A DNA stretch of 48,769 bases from an uncultured Prevotellaceae bacterium (GTDB lineage: Bacteria > Bacteroidota > Bacteroidia > Bacteroidales > Muribaculaceae), in the NCBI GenBank assembly GCA_900316835.1, contig ONEL01000016.1:1-48769 (forward strand), given 5' to 3'. Under the pieces are notes generated by a model, which saw nothing but the letters and a program-made list of their open reading frames with translations, had not been told where the DNA came from and did no database searches. Of the stretch, positions 28,699 to 37,965 are shown one piece after another (the stretch's first letter is position 1; each line of letters starts with the position of its first letter). The position numbers and the translations under genes are program-made.

Positions 28699-30387
28699 AT
28701 GCTTCAAATCCGATGTAAAAACAACAACGTGACGAAAGAATTCCCTGAGGGCACCATGCTGCTTGATGTCTACAAGGAATTTGCCGATGAATTGAAACTC
28801 CCTTATCCTGTGGTGTCGGCTAAGGTGAACAACGCCTCGCAGGGGCTTAAGTTTCGTCTTTTCCAGAACCGCGATGTGGAATTCATGGACGCCCGCGATG
28901 GTTCGGGAAGGCGAGTGTATGTGCGCTCGCTGTGCTTTGTGCTCTACAAGGCTGCAAGCGATGTGTTCCCTGGTAGCAAGCTCTTTATTGAGCACCCGTT
29001 GTCACAGGGCTATTACTGCAACTTCAAGAAGAAGAACATCAACGACCCTCTCACTCCCGCCGATGTGCAGCTCATCAAGCAACGCATGAAGGAAATTGTG
29101 GACGAGGACATGGTGTTTCACCGCTTCGAAGGCACTACCGAGGAAGCTATACAGGTGTTTGCCGAGCGTGGCTTTGCCGACAAGGTGAAACTGCTTGAAA
29201 CGAGCGGGCAGATCTACAGTGATTACTACAAACTGGGTGACACAGCCGACTATTATTATGGCCCACTGGTGCCATCGGCAGGATACCTCAAGGTGTGGGA
29301 CATAGAGCCCTCGCACGATGGAATTTTGCTGAAAGTGCCATCTAAGAACGACCCCACACAGCTGGCGCCAACGGTCGACATGCCACACACCTTCGAAATG
29401 TTTGCCGAGAAAGTGCGCTGGGACATCATCATGCGTCAGAGCAATGCTGGCGATGTGAACAAGGCCATCCTCAAGGGGCATGCCTCTGAACTCATCCAGG
29501 TGAGCGAGGCGCTGCAAGAGAAGAAGATTGTGCAGATAGCCGAGGAGATTAATCGCCGTTTCCGAGCCGAGCAAGACCCCATACGCATTGTGCTTATCAC
29601 AGGACCATCGAGCTCGGGAAAAACCACCTTCTGCAAGCGATTGTCAATCCAGCTACTGGCATGTGGATTGAGGCCACTGTCGTTCTCGACCGACGACTAC
29701 TTCGTTAATCGTGTCGACACGCCCAAGTTGCCCAATGGCGACTATGACTTCGACAACATTCGCGCAGTGGACTGCGAGCTGCTTGAAGATCACCTCATGC
29801 GATTGATGAAAGGTGAGCGCGTGGAGATTCCTGAATACAACTTTGTCACTGGCGAGCGCGAGTACAACGGCAAGCGCTTGAAACTCAAGAACGATACCGT
29901 GCTGATAATTGAAGGTATCCATGCCTTGAATCCACTGCTCACCGAGAAAATTCCAGACTCGGCAAAGTTTAAAATCTACATCTCTACACTCACCAGCATT
30001 TCGCTCGACGACCACAACTGGGTGCCAACTAGCGATAACCGCTTGCTGCGACGCATCATCCGCGACTATAACAAGGGTGCTTTCACAGCACGTGAAACCA
30101 TTAGCCAGTGGCAAAACGTGTGCGATGCCGAGGATAAGTGGATTTCGCCCTATCAGGAAACTGCCGATGTGATGTTTAACTCGGCTCTAAACATTGAGTT
30201 CCCCGTGCTAAGGACACATGCTGAGCTCATTCTCACAACGGTTCCCAAGAATTGCCCCGAGTACACCGATGCTCATCGCCTGCTCAAGTTTATCCACTAT
30301 TTCATCCCTGTTGATGACAAGGAAATTCCACCCACAAGCATTATGCGGGAATTCTTGGGTGGCTCGAGCTTCAAGTACAAGCGATAG
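28699..30387 (+). CDS. TGS-domain uridine kinase family protein
   Basis: 562 aa fusion. The N-terminal TGS domain (1-65) and a threonyl-tRNA-synthetase-like second additional domain (about 70-240) precede a uridine kinase/phosphoribulokinase-type domain. That domain has P-loop GPSSSGKTT (about 296-304), FSTDDYFVNR, DFDNIRAVD, PEYNFVTGEREY and IIEGIHALNP. It probably phosphorylates uridine/cytidine or a related nucleoside; the tRNA-synthetase-like half may be regulatory. This fusion is common in Bacteroidetes and some Firmicutes. It starts 29 nt after trmO and ends the plus-strand run before a bidirectional terminator. Confidence 0.88.
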   Translation: MLQIRCKNNNVTKEFPEGTMLLDVYKEFADELKLPYPVVSAKVNNASQGLKFRLFQNRDVEFMDARDGSGRRVYVRSLCFVLYKAASDVFPGSKLFIEHPLSQGYYCNFKKKNINDPLTPADVQLIKQRMKEIVDEDMVFHRFEGTTEEAIQVFAERGFADKVKLLETSGQIYSDYYKLGDTADYYYGPLVPSAGYLKVWDIEPSHDGILLKVPSKNDPTQLAPTVDMPHTFEMFAEKVRWDIIMRQSNAGDVNKAILKGHASELIQVSEALQEKKIVQIAEEINRRFRAEQDPIRIVLITGPSSSGKTTFCKRLSIQLLACGLRPLSFSTDDYFVNRVDTPKLPNGDYDFDNIRAVDCELLEDHLMRLMKGERVEIPEYNFVTGEREYNGKRLKLKNDTVLIIEGIHALNPLLTEKIPDSAKFKIYISTLTSISLDDHNWVPTSDNRLLRRIIRDYNKGAFTARETISQWQNVCDAEDKWISPYQETADVMFNSALNIEFPVLRTHAELILTTVPKNCPEYTDAHRLLKFIHYFIPVDDKEIPPTSIMREFLGGSSFKYKR

Positions 30388-30419
30388 CGCGGCTCTTCCA
30401 CACACTAGGAACAACATAA

Positions 30420-30460
30420 AAATCCCCTTTGGCATCATGATACCAAAGGGGATTTGTTTG
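30420..30460. terminator. Bidirectional intrinsic terminator
   Basis: AATCCCCTTTGG (30421-30432) pairs perfectly with CCAAAGGGGATT (30443-30454), with A residues on one side and T residues on the other. It separates the kinase (+) from the convergent Wzc-type gene (-). Confidence 0.88.
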
Positions 30461-30490
30461 AAGTGGAGGGTGTATTAGAATTCTATAGAA

Positions 30491-32935
30491 CTATTCTTGA
30501 TGGCTACTATGATTGCTTTTTTTCTTGCGCTTGATGCGAGCTTTGCGCTCTTTCTCGCTCTCGTAGTAGCCATAGTGTTCATTGCCATAGCCGTAGCCAT
30601 AGCCGTAGCCGTAGCCATAGCTTCCGTAGCCGTAGTTCTTCTTGTCAATCTTAATGTCGTTGATGAGAATTGACAGGTTCTTGAGTTTCTTTTCTTCGTT
30701 AGCTCGTTCAAGGTCGAGCAAGTAGCGCTTGTCGATAATGCCATCACGAATAACATAAACCGTGAAGTCTACATAGCGGTTGATGAGCGCGGCATCGGCA
30801 ACGATACCAAATGGCACGGTATCGAGGATTATGTAATCGTAGTGCTTGCGCAATTCTTCGATTAGTTCTCCCAAGTGCTTGCCCATGAGCAATCCGGTGG
30901 GGTTGGGGGGGATGGCACCCAGGGCTACCACATCAAGGTTAGGATGGATAATACCGCGAGTGATAATGTCGTTGATTTGAGTCACCTTGCCCGAAAGGAA
31001 TGCGCTCACACCAACATTTGTTTCCACACCCACATATTCCGAGAAGCGACCCTTGCGCAAGTCAAGATCAACAACAGCAATCTTCTTGTTGACATGGGCA
31101 TAGGTCAAGGCAAGGTTTAGTGCCAAGAAACTCTTACCCTCGCCAGGACGGGTTGAGGTCATCTGCATTACAACTCCAGTACCCTCTTTCTTCTCGGCGA
31201 TGAAGTCGAGATTAGCACGCACAATGCGCAAGGCTTCCGACACGCGATCGATAGAGTCTTCTTTAACCACAATCTCCTGTCCCTTTTGATTGCTGCGCTT
31301 ACTGGGAATTTCGCCCACAATGGGAATCTTGCAATTTTCTTCCACATCGTGGCGGCCATGAATCTTAGTGTCGAGCGAGAGTATCCAGTAGATTAGATAA
31401 AGAATAGCAGCGGGAATCAGCAAGCCTATCAGCAAGCCTATGGCAAGTGCCCTAGACGTGATGGGAGATACAGGCGTAGTGCTACCCGACGCATTCTCTA
31501 TAACCTTGGCGTTAGGCTCTGTAATGGCCATTTGCAAAGCGTTCTCCTCGCGCTTGTTTAGCAAGTAGAGATAGAGTTGCTCTTTTACATTCTGCTGGCG
31601 ACCAACCTCAGTGATAGCCTTCTCGTGGGCTGGCATCTGACGCATGCCACTCTGCATTTGGGCTTGAGCGGCATGAGCTTGCGAAGCCTTGGTGCTGAGC
31701 TGAGAAATATAATTGTTCACAGCACGCTGGATACCAGCCTTTTGGGTGGTAAGGGCTTGCTTGAGCTCAATCATCACAGGGTTCTCGTCGCTTGAGGTGG
31801 CGGCAATCTTCTGGTACTTGAGCATGGCATCGTTATATTCCTTGATTTGACCCTCAATGCCGGCGTTGGCAATGCCGGTGTTGCTGGGAATGAGGTCGTG
31901 CTCGCCAGTGGAGAGCAGGTAGTCTCTAACGCTTGAGGCAAGGCTCAGCTGCAGGCTGGCGTCTTGGGCATTGTCTTGATATTTAACCCCCGACGAGGCA
32001 TCGGCATACATGGCATCGTTAGCGCTAGCCGATTTGAGTGCGGCAATGCGGCTGTCCACTCCACTCAAGTCTTGAGAGATAGAGCTGATGCGCTCGGCGA
32101 TAAAGTTCTCGGTGTTACGAGCCACACGGTTCTTGTCTTCAATCTCGTCTTGGTTGTAAGCAACAATTAGTGCGTTAAGAATGTCTACGCCCAGGTCATG
32201 ATTGTCGGTAGTGAGTGAGAGTTTCAGAACTTCGCTGTTCTTCTCCACACGCTCCACTTCTAGTGATTTGATGTATTGCTTGGCTGCACTGCTGGTGGTG
32301 AAAACCTTAGCGATAACAGTGTAGTCGACATACTGCACGTTAAACAATCGTGTCTTTGTCACTGCCACGGGACCATAAGGCGTGCTCACCTTGTTGCCAA
32401 AGTGTGCCTTTTTCCACTTCTTGTCACCATTAATCATGAATTCAAACTCGGTCTCGCTTTTAGGGACAATCGAGATAGAATAGTTGGTGTTGATGTCGCG
32501 CAATGGGGTGATTTGAACTGGTGAGTGCTTGTAGGAGTTTACATCACGCAAGTACACACGACCATAGTACTGAATATTTAGCCCTAAGTGATTTACTACA
32601 TCTTCCATCAGCTTGGTCGACTTGAGCTTATAGATTTCGTTGGTTAATGCCCCCCACGATAGTGATACTCCCATGTCGCCAAACACTTGGGCCTGGCTAC
32701 CATTTTGAGCGCTATTCTCGGTGGTGAGCATGATGAGCGATGACGTGGAGTAGAGCTTGGGCTCCGACTTGCTCTTTAGCAACGCTATGCAGGTGCACAT
32801 TATTGCTGAGATAACAAACCAGTACCAGTTGTGCATACAAGCGTTGAAAAACGCCTTAATAGGGATTGAAGCATTGAAGTTCTTTTTCTTGCTTCCTTGA
32901 TTTCCCTGAGTAGACTCTTGAATTATTTCTTGCAT
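30491..32935 (-). CDS. Wzc-type polysaccharide co-polymerase and bacterial tyrosine kinase
   Basis: 814 aa inner-membrane protein controlling export or length of a surface polysaccharide. Order: first TM helix (about 32-52), periplasmic Wzz domain with a long coiled-coil region, second TM helix (about 500-525), then a BY-kinase domain. Motifs: Walker A in TRPGEGKSFLALN, Walker A' VVDLDLRKG, Walker B YIILDTVPFG. The C-terminal tail holds 11 tyrosines in residues 768-791, mostly as a Tyr-Gly repeat, followed by a very basic end. The tyrosines are the expected autophosphorylation cluster. No Wza, Wzy or glycosyltransferase is adjacent, so this is an orphan copy. Transcribed alone. Confidence 0.93.
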   Translation of the reverse strand: MQEIIQESTQGNQGSKKKNFNASIPIKAFFNACMHNWYWFVISAIMCTCIALLKSKSEPKLYSTSSLIMLTTENSAQNGSQAQVFGDMGVSLSWGALTNEIYKLKSTKLMEDVVNHLGLNIQYYGRVYLRDVNSYKHSPVQITPLRDINTNYSISIVPKSETEFEFMINGDKKWKKAHFGNKVSTPYGPVAVTKTRLFNVQYVDYTVIAKVFTTSSAAKQYIKSLEVERVEKNSEVLKLSLTTDNHDLGVDILNALIVAYNQDEIEDKNRVARNTENFIAERISSISQDLSGVDSRIAALKSASANDAMYADASSGVKYQDNAQDASLQLSLASSVRDYLLSTGEHDLIPSNTGIANAGIEGQIKEYNDAMLKYQKIAATSSDENPVMIELKQALTTQKAGIQRAVNNYISQLSTKASQAHAAQAQMQSGMRQMPAHEKAITEVGRQQNVKEQLYLYLLNKREENALQMAITEPNAKVIENASGSTTPVSPITSRALAIGLLIGLLIPAAILYLIYWILSLDTKIHGRHDVEENCKIPIVGEIPSKRSNQKGQEIVVKEDSIDRVSEALRIVRANLDFIAEKKEGTGVVMQMTSTRPGEGKSFLALNLALTYAHVNKKIAVVDLDLRKGRFSEYVGVETNVGVSAFLSGKVTQINDIITRGIIHPNLDVVALGAIPPNPTGLLMGKHLGELIEELRKHYDYIILDTVPFGIVADAALINRYVDFTVYVIRDGIIDKRYLLDLERANEEKKLKNLSILINDIKIDKKNYGYGSYGYGYGYGYGYGNEHYGYYESEKERKARIKRKKKSNHSSHQE
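30584..30621 (-). repeat. Hexanucleotide repeat coding for Tyr-Gly
   Basis: Six copies of a 6-bp unit (GCCATA/GCCGTA on the plus strand) inside the Wzc-type gene, coding for the alternating Tyr-Gly tail. Length changes in units of 6 bp would stay in frame and change the number of tyrosines. Confidence 0.85.
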
Positions 32936-32989
32936 AGATAAACTATTTTAGAAGATGTAATTGTCGCAAATAATTGTGTTTAGAACATG

Positions 32990-32997
32990 CAAAGTTA
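32990..32997 (-). promoter_or_regulatory. -7 promoter element of the Wzc-type gene
   Basis: TAACTTTG on the minus strand, exact TAnnTTTG, about 55 nt before the ATG at 32935. No clear -33 element. It is divergent from the M6 peptidase promoter. Confidence 0.55.
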
Positions 32998-33069
32998 AAC
33001 ATAAATTTCCTTTCTTACATAAATAATGTGCAAAAAGTTGATAAAATATTATTTCTCAACATTTCATGC

Positions 33070-33100
33070 TTTGTATAATCAAAAAAAATACCGATATTTG
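33070..33100 (+). promoter_or_regulatory. Promoter of the M6 peptidase gene
   Basis: TTTG (33070-33073), 19 nt, then GATATTTG (33093-33100), one mismatch to TAnnTTTG. This gives a 5' UTR of about 45 nt. Confidence 0.5.
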
Positions 33101-33151
33101 CACTTTGCATAAAGAAACACATAATAACTAATTAATACAATTAAAAGAACA

Positions 33152-35371
33152 ATGCGTAAATTACTATTAACACTCGGTGTGGCTCTCACTTGCCTTGTGG
33201 CAAGCGCTGTGCCAGCAATCCCCACACCACAAAAGGTGACACAGCCCGACGGAACTGAGCTTACCGTGAGAATTAAAGGTGATGAATTCTATGGATATAT
33301 CACAACACTCGACGGATACACTATTATCAAAAACGATAACGGCTACTACACCTATGCCACTCTCGTTAATGATGAGGTGGTGCCTACTAAAATCATTGCA
33401 CGCGATGAGCAGCAGCGCAATGCTAGCGACAAGGCTTGGCTTGAAAAGACAGGCAAGTTCCTCAAGTCGGCAAAGAAAGTGGAAGAGGGACGCAAGCTCC
33501 GCGCCCAGCGTGATGCACTGCCAGGGCTAAAAACTATCAACTACAACAACTTCCGCGGACTTGTGATCCTCGTGAATTTCCTGGACTCAAAGTTTACTCG
33601 CTCCGATGTGCAGGAATTCTATAACCGCATGATTAACGAGGAAAACTACACTGGCTACACTAACGAGGACGGATCGGCAAACCCCTATGGGCAATTCACA
33701 GGTAGCGTGCGCGACTATTTCTATGACAATAGCAACGGTGTTTTTGCCCCACAGTTTGATGTGGTGGGTCCCATCGACGTGAACTACAACGTGAACCAGG
33801 GGCTTAACCAGGCATATTCTATACTGTTTGCCGCCGCAAAAGCCGCCAATAGTCAAGTAGACTATAGCAAATATGATGTAGATGACGATGGATATGTTGA
33901 CCTTATCTATTTTATCGTTGCTGATAGTCCATCAAGCAGCGACTCTTCTAGCCCCAATCATTTGTGGCCACATCGTGGATATTTTGGTAGTAGCTTGTCA
34001 ACCTATGATGGCAAGAAGTTCCGCGACTATGCTTGCTCGGCCGAGTTTATTTATGCAAAGAGCTATGGAATTTACGATGGTATAGGTACCATTTGCCACG
34101 AGTTTAGCCATGTACTTGGGTTGCCCGATCTCTACGATACTTTTGAAGATGACGATGCAACCAACGGTGAGGCTCAGCACCCGGGTGAATGGGATCTGAT
34201 GGCAGGTGGCAACTATCAGAATAATGCTCGAACCCCTGTGGCCTATAGTCTTTATGACCGTTATAGTACAGGTTTTGCTAACTATCAGGTCATCACAGGT
34301 GAAGGTGATTATGAGTTAAATCCCATTGGCACCACGGGCGAAGGATATATCTTGAAATCGCCTCAAAACAAGGAGATATTCTTGATTGAAAACCGTCAGC
34401 CTACTAAATGGGATAGATATGCACCAGGTCATGGTATGATGGTGGCTCGTGTTGACTCAACTAATAGCTCTGTTTGGCATAACAATGCTCCTAATGGAAA
34501 TGCTACACGCCTCTACTATGAATTGCTTCGTGCTGGACACTCTAAAGAGTTCTCGGCAGCATCCGACCCATTCCCAGGAACCAAGGGTGTTGCAATGATT
34601 ACTAACGACACTGACCCTAGCTTGCTCACTTATGCTAAGCTACGTAATACTTATAATCTTGTTTCAATACATGAAGAAGGACAAGTGGTGAAGTTTAAGG
34701 TTGTTAGGGATGGTGAAATGCAACGTGTGATTGAGGATTTCGAGCCAATGCCTGCGACCACCGAAAAGAACCTTACTGGCGTGCAAGGCTCGCTCGTTAA
34801 ATGGGATTTCTACAGGAGTTATGCTACCACCCCCGCCGACGCGTCACAATGCAATGGCAATATAGCCATAGCAATGCCTAAACCAAGCATTCTCACTATG
34901 GCTGAGGATGTTGCCTACAATATCGATATGGTAACATTTGACGTGTTTAATCCCAATAATGCTGAAAGCAAATACTCGCTGCAGATTTCGACTGATGGTG
35001 GAACCACCTGGGAGACTGTTAACACAGCCAGCAACGATGCGTCGGGAATAGCAGTCACTAAGGTGAAGAATACTTTTTATTTCCCCATGAACGTTACAGT
35101 TCCTGCTCGTTTCCGCATCAATTGCTCCTCAGGTTCAACTAAGGCATGCTATGTTGACGACTTTACTATTTACCACAGTGGCGAAATTGCAACTAGCGTT
35201 CCTGGCGATGTGAATGGCGATGGTGAAGTTACAGGTAGTGATGTGACGGCTCTATATAATCACATACTCTTTGGTCAGGATACTGAAATCTTTAATGGCG
35301 ACCAAAATGGTGATGGAGAGGTTACCGGTAGTGATGTTACAGCAGTGTACAACATAATCCTGGGACTTTAG
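33152..35371 (+). CDS. Secreted M6-family metallopeptidase with C-terminal dockerin-like domain
   Basis: 739 aa. A signal peptide (MRKLLLTLGVALTCLVASA) is followed by a pro-region. The M6 (immune inhibitor A-like) catalytic domain has zinc motif HEFSHVLGLPD (His316, Glu317, His320, Asp326) and a Met-turn-like WDLMAGG. A beta-sandwich region (about 530-680) follows. The end (about 684-739) has two calcium-binding EF-hand-like repeats, VNGDGEVTGSDVTALYN and QNGDGEVTGSDVTAVYN, the pattern of a type I dockerin. Unlike the two CTD proteins in this window it has no T9SS tail, so it either docks to a cohesin-like partner or uses the repeats for stability. It stands alone with its own promoter and terminator. 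Confidence 0.88.
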   Translation: MRKLLLTLGVALTCLVASAVPAIPTPQKVTQPDGTELTVRIKGDEFYGYITTLDGYTIIKNDNGYYTYATLVNDEVVPTKIIARDEQQRNASDKAWLEKTGKFLKSAKKVEEGRKLRAQRDALPGLKTINYNNFRGLVILVNFLDSKFTRSDVQEFYNRMINEENYTGYTNEDGSANPYGQFTGSVRDYFYDNSNGVFAPQFDVVGPIDVNYNVNQGLNQAYSILFAAAKAANSQVDYSKYDVDDDGYVDLIYFIVADSPSSSDSSSPNHLWPHRGYFGSSLSTYDGKKFRDYACSAEFIYAKSYGIYDGIGTICHEFSHVLGLPDLYDTFEDDDATNGEAQHPGEWDLMAGGNYQNNARTPVAYSLYDRYSTGFANYQVITGEGDYELNPIGTTGEGYILKSPQNKEIFLIENRQPTKWDRYAPGHGMMVARVDSTNSSVWHNNAPNGNATRLYYELLRAGHSKEFSAASDPFPGTKGVAMITNDTDPSLLTYAKLRNTYNLVSIHEEGQVVKFKVVRDGEMQRVIEDFEPMPATTEKNLTGVQGSLVKWDFYRSYATTPADASQCNGNIAIAMPKPSILTMAEDVAYNIDMVTFDVFNPNNAESKYSLQISTDGGTTWETVNTASNDASGIAVTKVKNTFYFPMNVTVPARFRINCSSGSTKACYVDDFTIYHSGEIATSVPGDVNGDGEVTGSDVTALYNHILFGQDTEIFNGDQNGDGEVTGSDVTAVYNIILGL

Positions 35372-35428
35372 AATAATGCGTAATTGCTAATGAGGGCGTA
35401 TAATAAAACAGCGCTATCCTAATAGTAC

Positions 35429-35478
35429 AACCTGACCAGCTCACAAGCAAGGAGAGCTGGTCAGGTTTTCTTTTTTTT
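35429..35478 (+). terminator. Terminator of the M6 peptidase gene
   Basis: CCTGACCAGCTC (35431-35442) pairs perfectly with GAGCTGGTCAGG (35454-35465), followed by TTTTCTTTTTTTT. A strong intrinsic terminator. Confidence 0.93.
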
Positions 35479-35544
35479 GTGCCTTGTGGAAATGTTTTTT
35501 TGTTTTTTTCGGTGGTAAGTGGGTGGCGATTGCGCTAAATTCAT

Positions 35545-35552
35545 TAACTTTG
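35545..35552 (+). promoter_or_regulatory. -7 promoter element (TAACTTTG) of the methyltransferase gene
   Basis: Exact TAnnTTTG match 26 nt before the ATG at 35578. The -33 element is not clear. Confidence 0.6.
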
Positions 35553-35577
35553 CCAAACTAATATAACCACAACAATA

Positions 35578-36285
35578 ATGATTGAAGCGGCTCTTTATCT
35601 TATTCCTGTTCAGCTCAGCGATGTTGAGCTCAAGCACGTGTTACCCGAGCTGAACTTGCAACTTGTGAGCCACATCAAGCATTTTGTGGTAGAGAATGTG
35701 CGCTCAGCACGCCGATTCTTGAAGAAATGCGACAAGAGCATCGATATTGATAGCCTAACCTTTGCCGAGCTTAATCGCCACACGCGGCCCGAGGATATAG
35801 CTCCCATGCTAGAGCCACTAGAGCGAGGCGAAGCGATGGGGGTGATTAGTGAGGCCGGATGCCCGGCTATCGCCGATCCTGGAGCCGATGTCGTGGCTAT
35901 TGCGCAGCGCAAGGGCTTGAAAGTGATTCCACTGGTGGGACCTTCAAGCATCTTGATGGGGCTGATGGCATCGGGGTTTAACGGGCAGAGCTTCGCATTC
36001 CAGGGCTACTTGCCCATCGATGCGGGCGAGCGTGCTCGACAACTCAAGGAGATGGAACACCGCATCATGCGAGAAGACCAGACGCAGATTTTTATCGAGA
36101 CGCCCTATCGCAACAATACTCTAGTGGCAGAGCTATGCCGTGTGTTGCCACCAGCCATGAAGCTGTGTATCGCTACCGATATCACAGGTCCCGCTCAGAG
36201 CATCGTTACACGTAGCATCAAGCAGTGGAAAGGTCAACTTCCTGAGCTACACAAGGTGCCTACCATCTTCCTGCTCTACAAGTAG
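35578..36285 (+). CDS. SAM-dependent methyltransferase of the tetrapyrrole/RsmI family
   Basis: 235 aa. Family motifs of the RsmI-like branch: VISEAGCPAIADPGADVV, VIPLVGPSSILMGLMASG and FIETPYRNN. The N-terminus (MIEAALYLIPVQLSD) differs from standard RsmI, which starts near the GNLGD motif. It is the shorter Bacteroidetes-type relative; the true RsmI may be elsewhere. It probably methylates rRNA, but that is inference. The MBL hydrolase gene follows 40 nt later. Confidence 0.8.
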   Translation: MIEAALYLIPVQLSDVELKHVLPELNLQLVSHIKHFVVENVRSARRFLKKCDKSIDIDSLTFAELNRHTRPEDIAPMLEPLERGEAMGVISEAGCPAIADPGADVVAIAQRKGLKVIPLVGPSSILMGLMASGFNGQSFAFQGYLPIDAGERARQLKEMEHRIMREDQTQIFIETPYRNNTLVAELCRVLPPAMKLCIATDITGPAQSIVTRSIKQWKGQLPELHKVPTIFLLYK

Positions 36286-36324
36286 TGTGTGGAGCTTGGA
36301 CTGGAGATGGTATTGAAATGAAAA

Positions 36325-37311
36325 ATGAGTAAAAACAATGATAGATATCGCCAGCGGAGGCTTGGCGATAGCCGGTGGGTACAAAAGTATGCCATTGGAC
36401 AATTAAATTTTGAGGATGATGACTCACAACTGGAGTCCAAGCCACAGCTAGCGACTGGAGATGCGGCTAAAAGGTGGGCTGGAATACAGTTTGTGAGTTT
36501 TGGAAGCGGAAGCAGTGGAAACTGCTCGTTTCTAGGTAATGAGAACGAAGGAGTGCTGATTGATGCTGGTGTGGACCCCGATCATGTGTATCGTGACCTG
36601 GAGGCTAACGGCATCAACATCAGGCGGGTGAAAGGCATTTTGCTCACGCATGACCATGCCGACCACATTCGCTATGCCTATCGCATTGTGCGGGAAAACA
36701 AGCACATGCGCATTTACTGCACTCCACGCTTGATGGGAGGCATGCTACGGCACCACAATGTGTCGCGACGCATCAAGGACTATCAGGTGAGTATTTTCAA
36801 GGAAATACCGTTCTTTCTTGCGGGCATGAAATTTACTGCCTTTGAGACTTCGCATGACGCGATTGATAACATGGGTTTTAGTATCAACATTGGTGACAAG
36901 ACGTTTGTCGTTGCTACCGACATGGGACTCATAACCCCTCGTGCCGAGCACTACATGAGCCAGGCTACCTACTTGATGATAGAGAGCAACTACGACCGCA
37001 ACATGCTTGACACAGGGCGATACCCTGAGTATTTGAAGGCTCGGGTGAGAGGTGAAAAAGGGCATCTTGACAATGAGGTGGCGGCACAATTTGTCGCAAG
37101 TCATTACCATGATGGTCTTGACTGGGTGTTCCTGTGTCACTTGAGCAATGATAACAACACACCAGCTATCGCATGCAAAGCCATGACTCAAGCTCTTGAG
37201 GCACGTGGACTCACAGTGGGAGACGGCAGCAATGCTCCCGGTGAGCAGGACAAGGATGTGCAGGTCTATGCCTTGCCGCGCTACGACTCAAGCCTCTGGT
37301 TTGTGCTTTAG
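36325..37311 (+). CDS. MBL-fold metallohydrolase, YycJ-like
   Basis: 328 aa. A polar N-terminal extension of about 50 residues precedes the metallo-beta-lactamase core, which begins FVSFGSGSSGNCSFLG. The zinc motif is THDHADH, followed by FETSHDAIDNMGF, VVATDMG and FLCHLSNDNN. This matches the YycJ/WalJ group of MBL hydrolases, which are linked to nucleic-acid or cell-wall functions in other bacteria. Substrate unknown. Probably co-transcribed with the methyltransferase upstream. Confidence 0.82.
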   Translation: MSKNNDRYRQRRLGDSRWVQKYAIGQLNFEDDDSQLESKPQLATGDAAKRWAGIQFVSFGSGSSGNCSFLGNENEGVLIDAGVDPDHVYRDLEANGINIRRVKGILLTHDHADHIRYAYRIVRENKHMRIYCTPRLMGGMLRHHNVSRRIKDYQVSIFKEIPFFLAGMKFTAFETSHDAIDNMGFSINIGDKTFVVATDMGLITPRAEHYMSQATYLMIESNYDRNMLDTGRYPEYLKARVRGEKGHLDNEVAAQFVASHYHDGLDWVFLCHLSNDNNTPAIACKAMTQALEARGLTVGDGSNAPGEQDKDVQVYALPRYDSSLWFVL

Positions 37312-37398
37312 ATAAATTAAACCTTTGACATTCAGTGAAGTCAAAAGTAGAAAAAAGATTTGTTTAAAACCATAGATTAACATTAAAGAAAAACAATT

Positions 37399-37911
37399 AT
37401 GAAGAAGTTTTTATTCATCGCTACCATGGTAGCATTGGTAATGGGCACTGCCATCAACACCGACGCTAAGGTGAAAAAGACAGGTAAGAAGAAAGCTACT
37501 ACCACTAAGTCGACTGGCAAGATTCGTAACACTACCATCCAGCAAGGCATGTACACCAACGATGGTGCCACTCGCTATGCTAACGGCGACGTGAGTGACC
37601 TTGAGATGGCTTTCCTGCAGGATTTCTACATGACCTATGTTTACACTGGTAATATCAGCAATGAGGATTATTTCCGTTACATTAAGCCCAAGTTTACCGA
37701 CGAGGCACTTGAGATGATCAAGGATGCTGAAGGTAACTATAACTGGAACATCATCACTTGCGACGGAACCATTAATCCTGGCAATTTCTTTATCAAGCGC
37801 TTTGGACAATGCTTTGAGGTGAGCGCTGGTGAGAAGAAGTGCTACTACAAAGTGGGAGGTGCCGAGGGCGCTTACAAAATCACTGCAGTAGGCACCGAAC
37901 CATTGCGTTAA
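37399..37911 (+). CDS. Small exported protein of unknown function
   Basis: 170 aa. A signal peptide (MKKFLFIATMVALVMGTAINTDA) is followed by a Lys/Thr-rich basic stretch and an acidic/aromatic C-terminal domain (FLQDFYMTYVYTGNISNEDY). The fold recalls small periplasmic DUF3828-like proteins of Bacteroides, but I cannot assign a family. It lies 87 nt after the MBL hydrolase and ends at a strong bidirectional terminator. Confidence 0.7.
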   Translation: MKKFLFIATMVALVMGTAINTDAKVKKTGKKKATTTKSTGKIRNTTIQQGMYTNDGATRYANGDVSDLEMAFLQDFYMTYVYTGNISNEDYFRYIKPKFTDEALEMIKDAEGNYNWNIITCDGTINPGNFFIKRFGQCFEVSAGEKKCYYKVGGAEGAYKITAVGTEPLR

Positions 37912-37931
37912 GGTTGGTTGTGAGTTATAAT

Positions 37932-37964
37932 AAAAAAACGTTACCCACAAGGTAACGTTTTTTT
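37932..37964. terminator. Bidirectional intrinsic terminator
   Basis: AAAAAAACGTTACC (37932-37945) pairs perfectly with GGTAACGTTTTTTT (37951-37964), loop of 5 nt. It lies between the convergent small exported protein gene (+) and TIGR02757 gene (-) and abuts the latter's stop codon. Confidence 0.92.
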
Positions 37965-37965
37965 G

